Assembly: GCA_913775265.1 (NCBI GenBank)
Contig: CAJYJH010000063.1
Location: forward strand, 1-38,128
Direction: 5' to 3'
Origin: an uncultured Mucilaginibacter sp.
GTDB lineage: Bacteria; Bacteroidota; Bacteroidia; Sphingobacteriales; Sphingobacteriaceae
DNA length: 38,128 nt
A model generated the notes under the pieces. The model was given only the letters and a program-made list of their open reading frames with translations, made no database searches and was not told the DNA's origin. Within the stretch, counting starts at the first letter, position 1; each line of letters starts with the position of its first letter. A program made the translations under genes and the position numbers. Shown here in pieces: positions 15,781 to 25,067 of this stretch.

Positions 15781-16881
15781 TTAATCAAACCAATGTACCC
15801 GCAACGGCGCATTACCTACGCTGTATGGCTGTCCTAATTGCGGGATAGTTACTGGTATTTGCAACGCGTCTGCGGCTGGCAAGAGTCTTTTAACCGACTC
15901 ATTCCAGGGATGGTTAGATTCAGCAAACTTTCCCCAGTGTACGGGCAAAATCATTTGCGCCTTTAAATCTTCAGCAGCCTGTGCCGTCTGTTCCGGAAAC
16001 ATGTGGTTGCGCGGCCATAGTTTGTTATACTGCCCACATTCCATAATGGCCAGGTCAAAAGGACCATACTGTTTGCCAATCTGTTTATAGTGGCGTCCGT
16101 AACCGCTGTCGCCGCTGTAAAACAGTTTATAATTATCCATTTGTATTACAAACGATCCCCAAAGCGTTTTCTGTTTGGCAAGTAACCGGCCCGACTCGTG
16201 CCGACTTGGAGTAATTGTAACGCTCAGGCCCGATGGTAGTTGATAAGATTGATGCCAGTTTAGTTCATGTACTTGATCGGCGGCATATCCCCAATACCTA
16301 AAATGCGAACCAATACCCATTGGAACCACCACGTGTTTTACTTTAGACTGCAGTTGCTTTACGGTTTTATAATCCAAATGATCATAATGGTCGTGCGAAA
16401 TCAGCAATACATCAATAGGAGGTAGGTCTTTAACACTATAAACTTCGCTGCCGTCAAAGGCTTTTACAAACCAGGATGTTGGGCCGGCATAACTGCTAAA
16501 ATTGGGATCGACCAGAATATTTGCTTTGGCTGTTTTAATCAAAAATGTAGAGTGCCCAAACCAGATTACGGTCGGTTTTTTATAGGCGGTGTTTAAGTCA
16601 CTTTTAACCACTGGTAGAGGTGCAGGGGGCCTTATATTTGCCGGCCTATCTCTCAGGGTTTTAAATATTTTAGCCCATCCAGCTTTTTTTAAGTCAATGC
16701 CCGAACTATCTATATTTTGAAATCTTCCTTCTGAGTAATTGGAAAGCTTTTTTATGAATTTTAAGCCACTCCCTGACGGATTATGGCCGGTAGCTTTGTA
16801 GGCAGCACAACCACTTAAAATGACATAGATGAAAATCAAAATTAAACATGCATGATTTTGATAAGGAAGTGTTTTTTTCAT
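15781..16881 (-). CDS. Metallo-beta-lactamase-fold lipoprotein hydrolase (NAPE-PLD/UlaG-like)
   Basis: The ATG at 16881 gives 366 residues starting with a lipoprotein signal (VILSGC, lipidated Cys25); an ATG at 16902 would add seven residues. The catalytic domain begins at TVIWFGHSTFLI (about 104-115). The di-metal motif is HDHYDHLD at 163-170, with later ligands in TPSRHES, YSGDSGYGRHY and LPVHWGKF. This pattern matches the branch containing NAPE-hydrolysing phospholipase D and UlaG lactonase. It is probably anchored facing the periplasm. The substrate could be a phosphodiester or lactone; no neighbouring gene decides this. Confidence 0.88.
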   Translation of the reverse strand: MKKTLPYQNHACLILIFIYVILSGCAAYKATGHNPSGSGLKFIKKLSNYSEGRFQNIDSSGIDLKKAGWAKIFKTLRDRPANIRPPAPLPVVKSDLNTAYKKPTVIWFGHSTFLIKTAKANILVDPNFSSYAGPTSWFVKAFDGSEVYSVKDLPPIDVLLISHDHYDHLDYKTVKQLQSKVKHVVVPMGIGSHFRYWGYAADQVHELNWHQSYQLPSGLSVTITPSRHESGRLLAKQKTLWGSFVIQMDNYKLFYSGDSGYGRHYKQIGKQYGPFDLAIMECGQYNKLWPRNHMFPEQTAQAAEDLKAQMILPVHWGKFAESNHPWNESVKRLLPAADALQIPVTIPQLGQPYSVGNAPLRVHWFD

Positions 16882-17059
16882 AAATGGTTTTGATAAACCC
16901 AATCATTTGTAATACTTAACACGCATACGGATTTTTATTTGTTTGGCAGCTAAAATATAGTTGTAGAGTGATAAATTATATATGTGATTTTTACTCACAA
17001 CAATCCCTTTCATTTATTGTTCAGCATGGCATCAAGGAGTAAACAAAATAAAATAATAC

Positions 17060-17671
17060 ATGAAAACCGTTACCGCGCAAGATTTTGCTCAAATGGAGCG
17101 CCGTTATCGAGCTAATTTAATCAACAGTGTAACAGGCTTGAAACAAGTACATCTGCTGGGTACTGTAAATGAGGGCGGTCAGGCAAATTTGGCTGTAGTC
17201 AATTCTGTATTTCACGTTGGGGCAAACCCTGCATTGCTTGGGGTAGTTTTTCGTCCGCCTCGTGCCGAAAATACAACGCTGGCTAATATTCGCCGAGATA
17301 AGGAGTATACACTCAATAACATTTTACCTGGCTTTTACAAGCAAGCCCACCAAGCCAGTGCCGCTTATGAGCCCAATGTGTCAGAGTTTAAAGCATGCGG
17401 TTTAACACCTATATATTACGAGGGCATCAGTGCGCCTTTTGTGGCCGAATCGACTATACAAATAGCTTTGTGCGTTAGTCAAGAATTACCGCTTGAAGTA
17501 AACGGTACAACCATTATCATTGGGAAGATTACTGGTATAAGCATAAATAAAGATATAATTGCCGAAGATGGCTACGTAGATCAGCATGCAGCCGGTAGCA
17601 TTACCGTGGCTGGGTTGGACAGTTATTTTACGAATGAGCCACTAGGGCGTTTACCTTATACAAAGGAGTAG
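17060..17671 (+). CDS. Flavin reductase-like FMN-binding protein
   Basis: A 203-residue split-barrel protein of the flavin reductase-like group (PF01613). Recognisable segments are NSVTGLKQVHLLGTVNEGGQANLAVVNS (FMN phosphate region near 22-50), LLGVVFRPPRAENTTLANI (about 69-88) and YTLNNI, followed by a C-terminal strand GKITGISI. Members bind FMN and either reduce free flavin for a monooxygenase or act as stand-alone oxidoreductases. No monooxygenase partner is encoded nearby. It is divergent from the metallo-hydrolase across about 180 bases. Confidence 0.85.
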   Translation: MKTVTAQDFAQMERRYRANLINSVTGLKQVHLLGTVNEGGQANLAVVNSVFHVGANPALLGVVFRPPRAENTTLANIRRDKEYTLNNILPGFYKQAHQASAAYEPNVSEFKACGLTPIYYEGISAPFVAESTIQIALCVSQELPLEVNGTTIIIGKITGISINKDIIAEDGYVDQHAAGSITVAGLDSYFTNEPLGRLPYTKE

Positions 17672-18164
17672 AATGGTTCGTTGAGTTTAATGGCATATAC
17701 ACATTATACGCAAGCCTAAACTTCTATCTATTATTAAATTCAATTAAATATATGTAACTGCTATTTAACTGTGTATTGAGCTTTTTATGGCGGAGTCTGC
17801 TGTTAGACGGTTCAGTATAAAGCATGAGCTAATGTTCATTTTTGGCAAAGCTCTGCTTTCCGCAGTAATATTATTTCTTGACTACGGACAATATCTTTAA
17901 ATTCTTTTGCTTATACTCGACGTAATTCTGTTTTAAAAATGTCAGCATTTAAAATAGTGTTATTCAAGAAAACTGTTATCGTTCTTCGTAATCATTTATA
18001 GTTTTTATATTCCATTAGTGGCTTTTGGTAATTTTAATACCCTTAACGGATTTATCTTAATGTCCATCTATGTACTGTGATAACGAATTTATCACTAAAG
18101 GTTTTAAATGCGAAACAACATTGATTTCTTTTATTCTGTTATAAGGTAAAAAATTCAGCTATAA
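17672..18164. other. AT-rich intergenic region without a supported gene
   Basis: About 490 bases rich in A and T. The longest start-to-stop frame is 37 codons (17787-17900, plus strand) and has no convincing protein character. No hairpin followed by a T-tract, tRNA or repeat was seen. The 3' part presumably carries the promoter of the gene at 18165. Confidence 0.5.
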
Positions 18165-18557
18165 ATGATTATTAAATCAGTCGAGAGAGCAATCGCGACG
18201 CTGGTTGGCATTATGCTATTTACCGGCGGTTTAGCTTATGGGATAGGTTGCTGGAATCTTGAGCGTGTGCATACGCTTAGCTCAGGGCCCTGTCATGTTA
18301 AATTTAACTATCAGATAGATATTGACAGTTTGGATGAAGGTTACCAACTGGCTAACCGCAAATTAGCGCGTTGCCTTTGCCGAGCTTACAAAGCCGGTGT
18401 ACAACACATCGATAGCATTTATATTATGCATCTGTATCAAAAGTATGGCACCCCACTAAGTTATTTTCACCTTTCAGCCAATCCAAAAAATATACTGGAT
18501 ACCGTTGTTAAACATCGGCAAGTTGTTTTTGATACGTCGGAAACGATTATTCATTAA
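18165..18557 (+). CDS. Hypothetical protein with one N-terminal membrane segment
   Basis: A 130-residue protein I do not recognise. A hydrophobic stretch (about 10-27, ATLVGIMLFTGGLAYGIG) is either a signal anchor or an uncleaved signal. The rest is soluble, with three cysteines (GPCHVKF, RCLCRAY) and a helical Lys/Arg-rich part (ANRKLARCLCRAYKAG), then a mixed C-terminal region. It is the first of several small plus-strand genes up to 19899, but 165 bases separate it from the next gene, so it may be a single transcription unit. Confidence 0.5.
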   Translation: MIIKSVERAIATLVGIMLFTGGLAYGIGCWNLERVHTLSSGPCHVKFNYQIDIDSLDEGYQLANRKLARCLCRAYKAGVQHIDSIYIMHLYQKYGTPLSYFHLSANPKNILDTVVKHRQVVFDTSETIIH

Positions 18558-18722
18558 TTAATAAAACTTTTAATATAACTGTTTCCTACTGCTGTACGTA
18601 TAAGGCTGTTATTGCAGTTGCAAGCATTAACGCAGCAGTTACAAAATTTTTTTAAGGTGTAGTTAAACTCTCGGGTAAATAACGGCTCTAACCAATCCGG
18701 CTTCGTCTTAAACCTCTGAATT

Positions 18723-19055
18723 ATGAAGATTTTACTGTTTTTGTTCTGCCTTTTTGTAAACGCCTCGTCTAAAGCGCAGTCACTTTTTAGCGTGGGCCGG
18801 CAATCGGCATTGAATGATATTCAGCAAAACCAGGTAAAGCTCTTACTGATTGGAGGTATGGCGCCGGTAGTGTATCAGGGGCAGGAGAAATTTGAACAGC
18901 AGTACGGTCTGCAATATCATGATTACGGTTGCCTGCCGCCCGAAGCCGACTCAGTGAAAGCTTACAACAAAACCATATTCCGTTATTTGGATGCCACTTA
19001 CGGCAAGCAATGGCGCAAGCAGGTGCGCAAAGATGTTTTGGGTTTGCAGGGGTGA
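18723..19055 (+). CDS. Small secreted protein of a Bacteroidetes family, function unknown
   Basis: A 110-residue protein with a signal peptide (MKILLFLFCLFVNASSKAQ). The mature part has a recurrent pattern that I recall from other Bacteroidetes: FEQQYGLQYHDYGCLPPEADS followed by AYNKTIFRYLDATYGKQWRKQVRKDVLGL. The single Cys in DYGCLPP and the basic YGKQWRKQVRKD tail are the distinctive parts. No catalytic motif is evident. The family is usually annotated as hypothetical. It precedes the VOC gene by 78 bases on the same strand. Confidence 0.65.
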   Translation: MKILLFLFCLFVNASSKAQSLFSVGRQSALNDIQQNQVKLLLIGGMAPVVYQGQEKFEQQYGLQYHDYGCLPPEADSVKAYNKTIFRYLDATYGKQWRKQVRKDVLGLQG

Positions 19056-19133
19056 TTTATTGAAACAATTGTATTCTTTACTTATATTAAAACGTTTGAG
19101 TAGGTTGCGGTAAATTATGTAGATTTACCCGTC

Positions 19134-19499
19134 ATGAGCCTCAATACCACCTCACTTCGCCCATTTATTGGCGCCAAAAACTTTGATGAGAGCCGTGCAT
19201 TTTACCGCGATTTAGGCTTTGGTGAAATTGTGCTGGAACCTAATCTCTCACTATTCCGAAACGGCTCATCGTCCTTTTATCTGCAAGATTATTATGTAGC
19301 CGAATGGGTTAATAACACCATGCTGTTGTTAGAAGTGTATGATGTAGCACAGCAATACCAGGCCTTGCAAGCCGGTGATTTGTTTGCTCGATACCCCGGC
19401 GCCAAGCTGATGCCTATTAAGCAGGAGAGTTGGGCAGAGGTTTTTCATATCATCGATCCGTCGGGCGTGCTGTGGCATGTAGCGGAGTTTAGAGGTTAA
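19134..19499 (+). CDS. VOC superfamily (glyoxalase/bleomycin-resistance-like) protein
   Basis: A 121-residue single-unit VOC protein. It begins with the beta-alpha module LRPFIGAKNFDESRAFYRDLGF, continues with SLFRNGSSSFYLQDYY, and ends with AEVFHIIDPSGVLWHVAEF, the usual C-terminal strand carrying the metal-ligand Glu position. It would act as a dimer. Such proteins range from resistance-binding proteins to lyases and dioxygenases, and the substrate cannot be inferred here. It is followed after seven bases by the membrane protein at 19507, so the two are probably co-transcribed. Confidence 0.82.
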   Translation: MSLNTTSLRPFIGAKNFDESRAFYRDLGFGEIVLEPNLSLFRNGSSSFYLQDYYVAEWVNNTMLLLEVYDVAQQYQALQAGDLFARYPGAKLMPIKQESWAEVFHIIDPSGVLWHVAEFRG

Positions 19500-19506
19500 G
19501 GCTCTG

Positions 19507-19899
19507 ATGAAAGATAATGTAAGAACCTATGTTTTCCGTGTTTGGCTGACTTCTGTTATAATTTCGCCTGTAATTTATGCTTTATTTAACCCGATACCCG
19601 ACGGCAGCAACGCAGTTACACTGGTTATTGCAGTTATGATTTTTATTGGTGGATGTATATCGATACCGTGCGCCATCTTGATTGATATAGCAATCAAATT
19701 TTTAGTCAAATTCAATTTACCTGTAGTTTCCGTAAAAATCCGGCTATCGGCAATCGGCCTTATACTCTCTTACAGTCCATTTTTCATCTTAGGTAATTTT
19801 AGATTTTACCAAGCCGACTTGTATGTCGCAGTGCCTTACGGGGTAACGGTATTAGCTGCCATTTGGGTTTACCGGTTAAATATTAGCGGGAGCGATTAA
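19507..19899 (+). CDS. Hypothetical four-TM membrane protein
   Basis: A 130-residue protein of unknown function. Four hydrophobic segments lie at about residues 13-29, 38-67 (interrupted by GGCISIPCA), 80-99 and 105-123, joined by short loops with few charged residues. The two cysteines in the second segment are the only notable polar features. The start codon lies seven bases after the VOC stop codon, which supports co-expression. Confidence 0.6.
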   Translation: MKDNVRTYVFRVWLTSVIISPVIYALFNPIPDGSNAVTLVIAVMIFIGGCISIPCAILIDIAIKFLVKFNLPVVSVKIRLSAIGLILSYSPFFILGNFRFYQADLYVAVPYGVTVLAAIWVYRLNISGSD

Positions 19900-20059
19900 A
19901 AATCTGTCCTTCTTCATAAATAAGTGAATGTTGCTCAGGATAGTCAAGACTGAACATTAAATAATCCTCCAATCTCATTTGGTAAACCGCCCACAAGTTT
20001 TCTATATTCACCACCGCTAACCGTGCATACCTGCACAGCTAGCCAACAGCATCAAATTT

Positions 20060-21253
20060 ATGATCAGTAATTTAGAACAAACATTCCGGTGGTTCGGTCC
20101 GCAAGACCCGGTAACTCTGCAATCGATTACACAAACCGGTGCTACGGGCATTGTAACTGCCCTGCATCACATCCCGGCAGGAGAGGTGTGGAGCCCGGAA
20201 GAAATACAGAAACGCAAAACCATGATCGAAGAAGCCGGTCTGCGGTGGTCGGTGGTAGAAAGCGTCAACATTCACGAAAGCATCCGCATTGCCGGACCCG
20301 AGCGCGACGAATACATTGCCAAGTATATCCAATCGCTCAAAAACCTGTCGGCTGCCGGCTTAAGCGTGGTATGCTACAATTTTATGCCCGTGCTCGACTG
20401 GACGCGTACTAATCTGGACTATCGTTTGGCCAATAACGCTTCGGCCTTGCGCTATGAGGCCGCAGCTTTGGCTGCGTTCGACCTATATATGTTGCAACGG
20501 CCCGAAGCTGCTCATGAGTTTACCCAAGCGCAGCAACAAGCAGCCAAAGCGTATTTCGACAGTTTGACCAACGAGCAAAAAGCACAGCTCACTAACATCA
20601 TTATGGCTGGTTTGCCCGGTACCGATGATGTATTTACTATCGAAGAATTTAAAGTCCATCTCAAAAAATACAAACACATTGATGCTGCCGTGTTGAAGCA
20701 AAACATGGCTTATTTTCTGCAAGCCATCATCCCGGATGCCGAGCAGCTGGGCATTAAGATGTGCGTTCACCCGGACGATCCACCGTTTTCTATTTTAGGA
20801 TTGCCTCGTGTAGTGTCTACTGAGCAAGATTTGCTGGATGTTGTGAATGCGTGCCCATCACCGGCGAACGGACTAACTTTTTGCACCGGCTCGTTAGGTG
20901 CTAACCCGGCTAACGATTTGCCGGGTATGGTAGAGCGCCTGGGTCAGCATATTCATTTTTTACACTTGCGCAATGTGAAACGTGAAGCCGACGGCAGCTT
21001 TTACGAAGCCGACCACCTGGATGGCAGTACCGACATGTATGCCGTAATGAAGGCCGTAATCATGGAGCAGCAAAAACGCGCCGACGCGGGCCACGCCGAT
21101 GTAGCCATCCCTATGCGTCCCGACCATGGCCATAAGCTGCTCGACGATTATAATTACAACACCTATCCGGGCTATTCGGTAATTGGCCGCCTTAAAGGTT
21201 TGGCCGAATTGCGTGGCCTTGAAATGGGCATTAAACGTACACTTTTATCTTGA
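20060..21253 (+). CDS. uxuA: Mannonate dehydratase
   Basis: This enzyme dehydrates D-mannonate to 2-keto-3-deoxygluconate, the last common step of glucuronate breakdown, in the cytosol. The 397-residue length matches the UxuA family. Metal and substrate residues are visible in MCVHPDDPPF (Cys235, His237), FCTGSLGANP (Cys275), HLRN (His302-Asn305) and RPDHGH (Asp355, His356). The end, GYSVIGRLKGLAELRGLEMGI, is characteristic. It is usually clustered with uxaC and uxuB or a mannonate oxidoreductase, but here it stands alone. About 160 bases of leader contain a small inverted repeat (GTGCA-TACC-TGCAC, 20023-20036), possibly a regulator site. Confidence 0.96.
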   Translation: MISNLEQTFRWFGPQDPVTLQSITQTGATGIVTALHHIPAGEVWSPEEIQKRKTMIEEAGLRWSVVESVNIHESIRIAGPERDEYIAKYIQSLKNLSAAGLSVVCYNFMPVLDWTRTNLDYRLANNASALRYEAAALAAFDLYMLQRPEAAHEFTQAQQQAAKAYFDSLTNEQKAQLTNIIMAGLPGTDDVFTIEEFKVHLKKYKHIDAAVLKQNMAYFLQAIIPDAEQLGIKMCVHPDDPPFSILGLPRVVSTEQDLLDVVNACPSPANGLTFCTGSLGANPANDLPGMVERLGQHIHFLHLRNVKREADGSFYEADHLDGSTDMYAVMKAVIMEQQKRADAGHADVAIPMRPDHGHKLLDDYNYNTYPGYSVIGRLKGLAELRGLEMGIKRTLLS

Positions 21254-21675
21254 TAAACTAAACCAGATTGCCTTCATATAATTGCTGGGTAAGTGTATAG
21301 GTTTATTGCCACACAATGGGCGATAAAGCTTTTTTTTGTTTGTAACGCTGAGATATTTAATAAATAAACTTTGTGATGTGCTTGTACTTATAATTGATAA
21401 AAAATAAAGAGACTGGTAATATTTTCTGATATTTTAAGGATAAAGAAATTTTACAGACTAATTATTTTATATTTTTATCTCTCATAAAACTAATTCTAAT
21501 TACAAAACTTATACATCTGATAGTTTTTAATTAGAGTGTTATTTTGTCTGATCAAGGAACGCGTTAATTTATTTCATCTGATGCTGATGCAGATATTTTG
21601 TTAAAAAAATAGCTGCGTAATATTTTTATCCTGCGTTGTATGAAGATTTTGCGCAACTAAATGATGGATGAATAA
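21254..21675. other. AT-rich intergenic region before the histidine kinase gene
   Basis: About 420 bases, strongly A/T. No frame of convincing length, terminator hairpin, tRNA or repeat was seen. A near-consensus -7 box (TATTTTG near 21593) may belong to the kinase promoter but lacks one base of TAnnTTTG. Confidence 0.4.
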
Positions 21676-24318
21676 ATGGATAATAACAATTTGTCGGGTC
21701 AGATGGGTAACCGCTGGTCTGGCGAGCCTTCAGGCACCTGGCTTGCAGTAGATGCCTGCCGCCGAGAAGCTGGTATATGCTTCGGGGTAATACCCAATCT
21801 TTTTAATCCTGCGTGGTCGGCTCCGGGCGCTATGGCAGCCTTGTGGGCTTATGCGCGCACGGCCTACATTAACAACCCCTTACCGGCCGTTACAAAAGAG
21901 CGCATTTTTGTATACCTGTCGCGCATGGCACCGGCTTCTTATAGCTTAGCCAGGCACGTTGGCTTTTTAGCAGGTCGGGGTAAGCCCGCCGGAAATGCTG
22001 CGGCTCAATCACAAAGTGTTGCCGACGTAATTAAGCTGCTACAACTGCCACTGCCTGATCAGCAATCGGCAGAAGAAGCATTGCAGCGGTTTCAACAATT
22101 TGTACCCCTGCATGAGCTGCCCGAACCCGGTTCGCCACTCGAAACAGACATGCTGCTGTTGCTCGGCATCATCTTCCTGCTGCCCCAGCACGCACACAGG
22201 GTGAGGGAGTCTTTAAAACAAGCTTTAAACGATACTGATATACAATGGCTCACGGCTTTGCTTAGCTACATTCATGCCGAGCATTGCCATGCGGCGGCGC
22301 AAAATGAGCTAAACCTCGAATCAGACCTGTTGGAACTCTTTGAGCAGGAACCCGAACTGGCTGTACTGATACCAGGCACGCAACGCCGGGCACAAACCAT
22401 AGGTTTGATTGATTCGGTAAGCCACATAACGCACGGCGAAACAGCAAACGAATCTGCCGTTGATGATAGTGTATCTATTCAGTTATTGGATAGCGACCCA
22501 ACACTATTGCAGCACGTGCTTGATCTTACGCCGGTAGGTATTTCTATAATGGAACCTGTTAGAAATGAAGATGGGCATATCATCGATTTCAGACTGCAGA
22601 TGGTGAACAAAGAGCTCGAAACCGAGGCAGGGCGTGGCGATCTGGCAGGTAAACTTTCAGCACAGGAATATCCGGAAATCAGGGATACGGGCCTGTACGA
22701 TATGCTGGTTCGGGTGATGCAAACCGGCGAGCCGGAAACGGCTGAGTATCGTTACGAAAGAAATGGCACGGAACATTGGTACACTACGGCAATTACCCGT
22801 GTACATGACACGCTGATAGCCAGTAACCTCGACATTACCCACCGTAAGCAGGCGGCCGAAGAGCGATCAAGAAGCCTGAATTTGATGGAGCAATCGGAGG
22901 CTTTGGTGCAGATGGGTAGCTGGGAATACGATTTGCAAACTCAATTGATGACATGGTCGGCCGGGATGCACCGGTTGTTCAGGGTAAGGCTGGGTACGCC
23001 GGTATCACCGGATACATTATTACAATTTGTACATCCAAAAAGCCGTGATGCAGCTGTCCGGTTGATACAAAGTATCAGAAATGGACAAGAGTCGGTCGAG
23101 CTGGTCCTGGATATGCTTATTGACGGCGAACACCGTATGATGCGGGTTAAAGTAAAGGGTACATCAGGCACGGATGGACAGATAAATAAGTTACTGGGGG
23201 TGTTCCGCGACATCACGCTTTCGCGACGCTCGCGCGAGCAGATTGTTAAAGATGCAGCCATGATTAAAGGTCTGGCCGACGCAGCGCCCGACATGCTGTA
23301 TGTGATTGACCTGACTACCCTGCAAATGGTTTACGTTAATAACCGCATAGAGGAGTTATTTGATAAAACTGCACTGGAGATTAAAGAATTGGGACAGCAG
23401 TTTTTTGAAACCGTAGTTTACGAAAATGATAAAGAACTGTTTAGAGAAAATATACAGGCGCTGCGGGTGTCGGCCCAGGGCGACGTGTTAGGGCTTACCT
23501 ACCGTTTGTTTGATCACTGTCAAAAGCTGCATTGGATTAAAACCCGCCGCACCGTTTACCTCCGCAACGATGAAGGGCAGCCTACGCACATTATCGGCAT
23601 ATCACAGGATATTACTGAGCAAATGGAGCTCCAGGAGCGCAACCGGCAATTAAGTGATGAGCGCTTGGCGATGGAAGAAGCGCAACAGCAGGAAATTTTT
23701 AAAGTAACGCTGCACTCGCAGGAAAAGGAACGAAAGCGTATAGCCGAAAGCCTGCACAATGGCTTGGGGCAGTTGCTTTACGGCGTTAAATTAAGCCTGA
23801 ACCAGATCAGTGCTAAAAATCCTATGCCAGCCAATGAGGATGCAATTCGGCACACTGAACAACTTATAACACAATGCATCCGCGAAACACGGCGTATATC
23901 ACATGAATTGATGCCAGCTGTTCTTGAGGATTTTGGCCTGAAAGAAGCTATGCTGGATATTTGCCGGCAGCTAAGCGGTGACACAAAATTTCATTGCCAT
24001 TTTACCGGACTAGAAGTAAAGCTCGAAAAAGATTTGGAGGTAGCTATTTACCGTATAATCCAAGAACTCATGATTAATGTGCTTAAGCACGCGGCTGCGA
24101 GCGTATCCACTGTTTTTGTGGAAGTTGCCCTCCGATGCATAAAGATTACTGTTGAGGACGACGGCCGTGGCATGCACCCTGACTTCAAAACAGATGGTAT
24201 AGGTTTATCATCCGTTAAAAGCAAGGTTAAATTGTTAAAGGGTGAAATGGATCTTACTTCTCAAACAGATATGGGAACGAAAATAGATATAAGACTGCCG
24301 TTCAATTTAAGCACATAA
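21676..24318 (+). CDS. Orphan PAS sensor histidine kinase (HisKA_3 type) with a CMD-like N-terminal domain
   Basis: An 880-residue soluble kinase with no transmembrane segment. Residues about 15-235 form a helical domain like the carboxymuconolactone decarboxylase/AhpD-related sensor found at the N-terminus of some PAS kinases (NPAWSAPGAMAALWAYARTA, then YSLARHVGFLAG). The position where I recall Cys in relatives (YCxARHVGFL) is Ser90 here. Three PAS domains follow at about 270-395, 403-515 and 529-645, a coiled segment at 648-690, then the HisKA_3 dimerisation helix with phosphoacceptor His694 (RIAESLHNGLGQ). The ATPase domain has the N-box ELMINVLKHA (Asn801) and G-box EDDGRGM (827-833). 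Such kinases pair with LuxR/NarL-type regulators, and none is adjacent. It ends at a perfect terminator. Confidence 0.9.
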   Translation: MDNNNLSGQMGNRWSGEPSGTWLAVDACRREAGICFGVIPNLFNPAWSAPGAMAALWAYARTAYINNPLPAVTKERIFVYLSRMAPASYSLARHVGFLAGRGKPAGNAAAQSQSVADVIKLLQLPLPDQQSAEEALQRFQQFVPLHELPEPGSPLETDMLLLLGIIFLLPQHAHRVRESLKQALNDTDIQWLTALLSYIHAEHCHAAAQNELNLESDLLELFEQEPELAVLIPGTQRRAQTIGLIDSVSHITHGETANESAVDDSVSIQLLDSDPTLLQHVLDLTPVGISIMEPVRNEDGHIIDFRLQMVNKELETEAGRGDLAGKLSAQEYPEIRDTGLYDMLVRVMQTGEPETAEYRYERNGTEHWYTTAITRVHDTLIASNLDITHRKQAAEERSRSLNLMEQSEALVQMGSWEYDLQTQLMTWSAGMHRLFRVRLGTPVSPDTLLQFVHPKSRDAAVRLIQSIRNGQESVELVLDMLIDGEHRMMRVKVKGTSGTDGQINKLLGVFRDITLSRRSREQIVKDAAMIKGLADAAPDMLYVIDLTTLQMVYVNNRIEELFDKTALEIKELGQQFFETVVYENDKELFRENIQALRVSAQGDVLGLTYRLFDHCQKLHWIKTRRTVYLRNDEGQPTHIIGISQDITEQMELQERNRQLSDERLAMEEAQQQEIFKVTLHSQEKERKRIAESLHNGLGQLLYGVKLSLNQISAKNPMPANEDAIRHTEQLITQCIRETRRISHELMPAVLEDFGLKEAMLDICRQLSGDTKFHCHFTGLEVKLEKDLEVAIYRIIQELMINVLKHAAASVSTVFVEVALRCIKITVEDDGRGMHPDFKTDGIGLSSVKSKVKLLKGEMDLTSQTDMGTKIDIRLPFNLST

Positions 24319-24357
24319 ATACAAAAACCCTCGCAAAAGGCAACGGGTTTTTGTATT
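24318..24357. terminator. Bidirectional terminator after the kinase gene
   Basis: AATACAAAAACCC (24318-24330) pairs perfectly over 13 bases with 24345-24357 across a 14-base loop. It overlaps the kinase stop codon by one base and lies 12 bases from the stop of the convergent gene at 24369. The T5 run and A5 run within the stem provide U-rich ends in both directions. Confidence 0.8.
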
Positions 24358-24368
24358 GATTTTGTTGA

Positions 24369-24926
24369 TTATGCTTCTAAACCCTGCAGAACGGTATAGA
24401 ACGCACGGTAGATACGTTGCAAAATTGATGGGTCGGTTATGCCTTGGTCAATGTTAAGTTCTAGAAAGGTTCTTTCTTCGTCAGTATCGTCTGGGGTATG
24501 AGTATGTATACCGAAATCAAAATCTTCAAGCTCAGTAAATACCGTTCTCAATTCAGAATCGGCAAACAAAGCAGTCACTTTTTCGGGTGTATTAGTTTTA
24601 ACAATCAATCGATCGTCAAGTTCAGGGTAACCAAGTTCAACATCTTCTAAACCAAAAAACTTGCCAATGCTGTCTAAAAAGTCTTCATCGTGCAGGGCAA
24701 ATCTAAAATTTTGATTTACGTTAAGCAGCGCACTGAATTGTGTAAGTTCAGATCCACCTTCAAAGCCTCCACCCAAGTCGATGTCGATGTATAATTCGAT
24801 GTTGCGGCCGCCGTAACTGATAATGGTATCGTATGTTAAAATGTCTTCTTCTGTGGCTAACTCGGCGGCAATTTTATCCCAGACTTCCTGTTCGGTTGCG
24901 CCCGTGATAATGTGTTGTTCTTCCAT
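24369..24926 (-). CDS. Acidic cytosolic protein of unknown function
   Basis: The ATG at 24926 gives 185 residues; an upstream frame to 24974 lacks protein character. The protein is strongly acidic. Its middle section (ALHDEDFLDSIGKFFGLEDVELGYPELDDRLIVKTNTPEKVTALFADSELR) follows a pattern I recall from uncharacterised Bacteroidetes proteins, in which a GYPELD turn precedes a strand and an ALF-x-DSELR helix. No catalytic residue, signal peptide or membrane segment is present. It ends convergently with the histidine kinase and is divergent from the broken permease gene. It is likely a real gene without an assigned function. Confidence 0.65.
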   Translation of the reverse strand: MEEQHIITGATEQEVWDKIAAELATEEDILTYDTIISYGGRNIELYIDIDLGGGFEGGSELTQFSALLNVNQNFRFALHDEDFLDSIGKFFGLEDVELGYPELDDRLIVKTNTPEKVTALFADSELRTVFTELEDFDFGIHTHTPDDTDEERTFLELNIDQGITDPSILQRIYRAFYTVLQGLEA

Positions 24927-25067
24927 GATGTAAAATAGTAGATGATTGTACTTTTGGAAACACTGTACGTGCATTAATGTTTATCGGGAGGTAAATATTT
25001 AGAAGTATTTAACAACTTGTATTGCCTGGCATCATGCAAAGTGTATTTTAGCAGTAAACCTTGTTAA

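Noticed and set aside
17787..17900. 37-codon frame in the 17672-18164 gap
   Set aside because: No conserved pattern, no promoter and mixed composition; chance is the simplest explanation.
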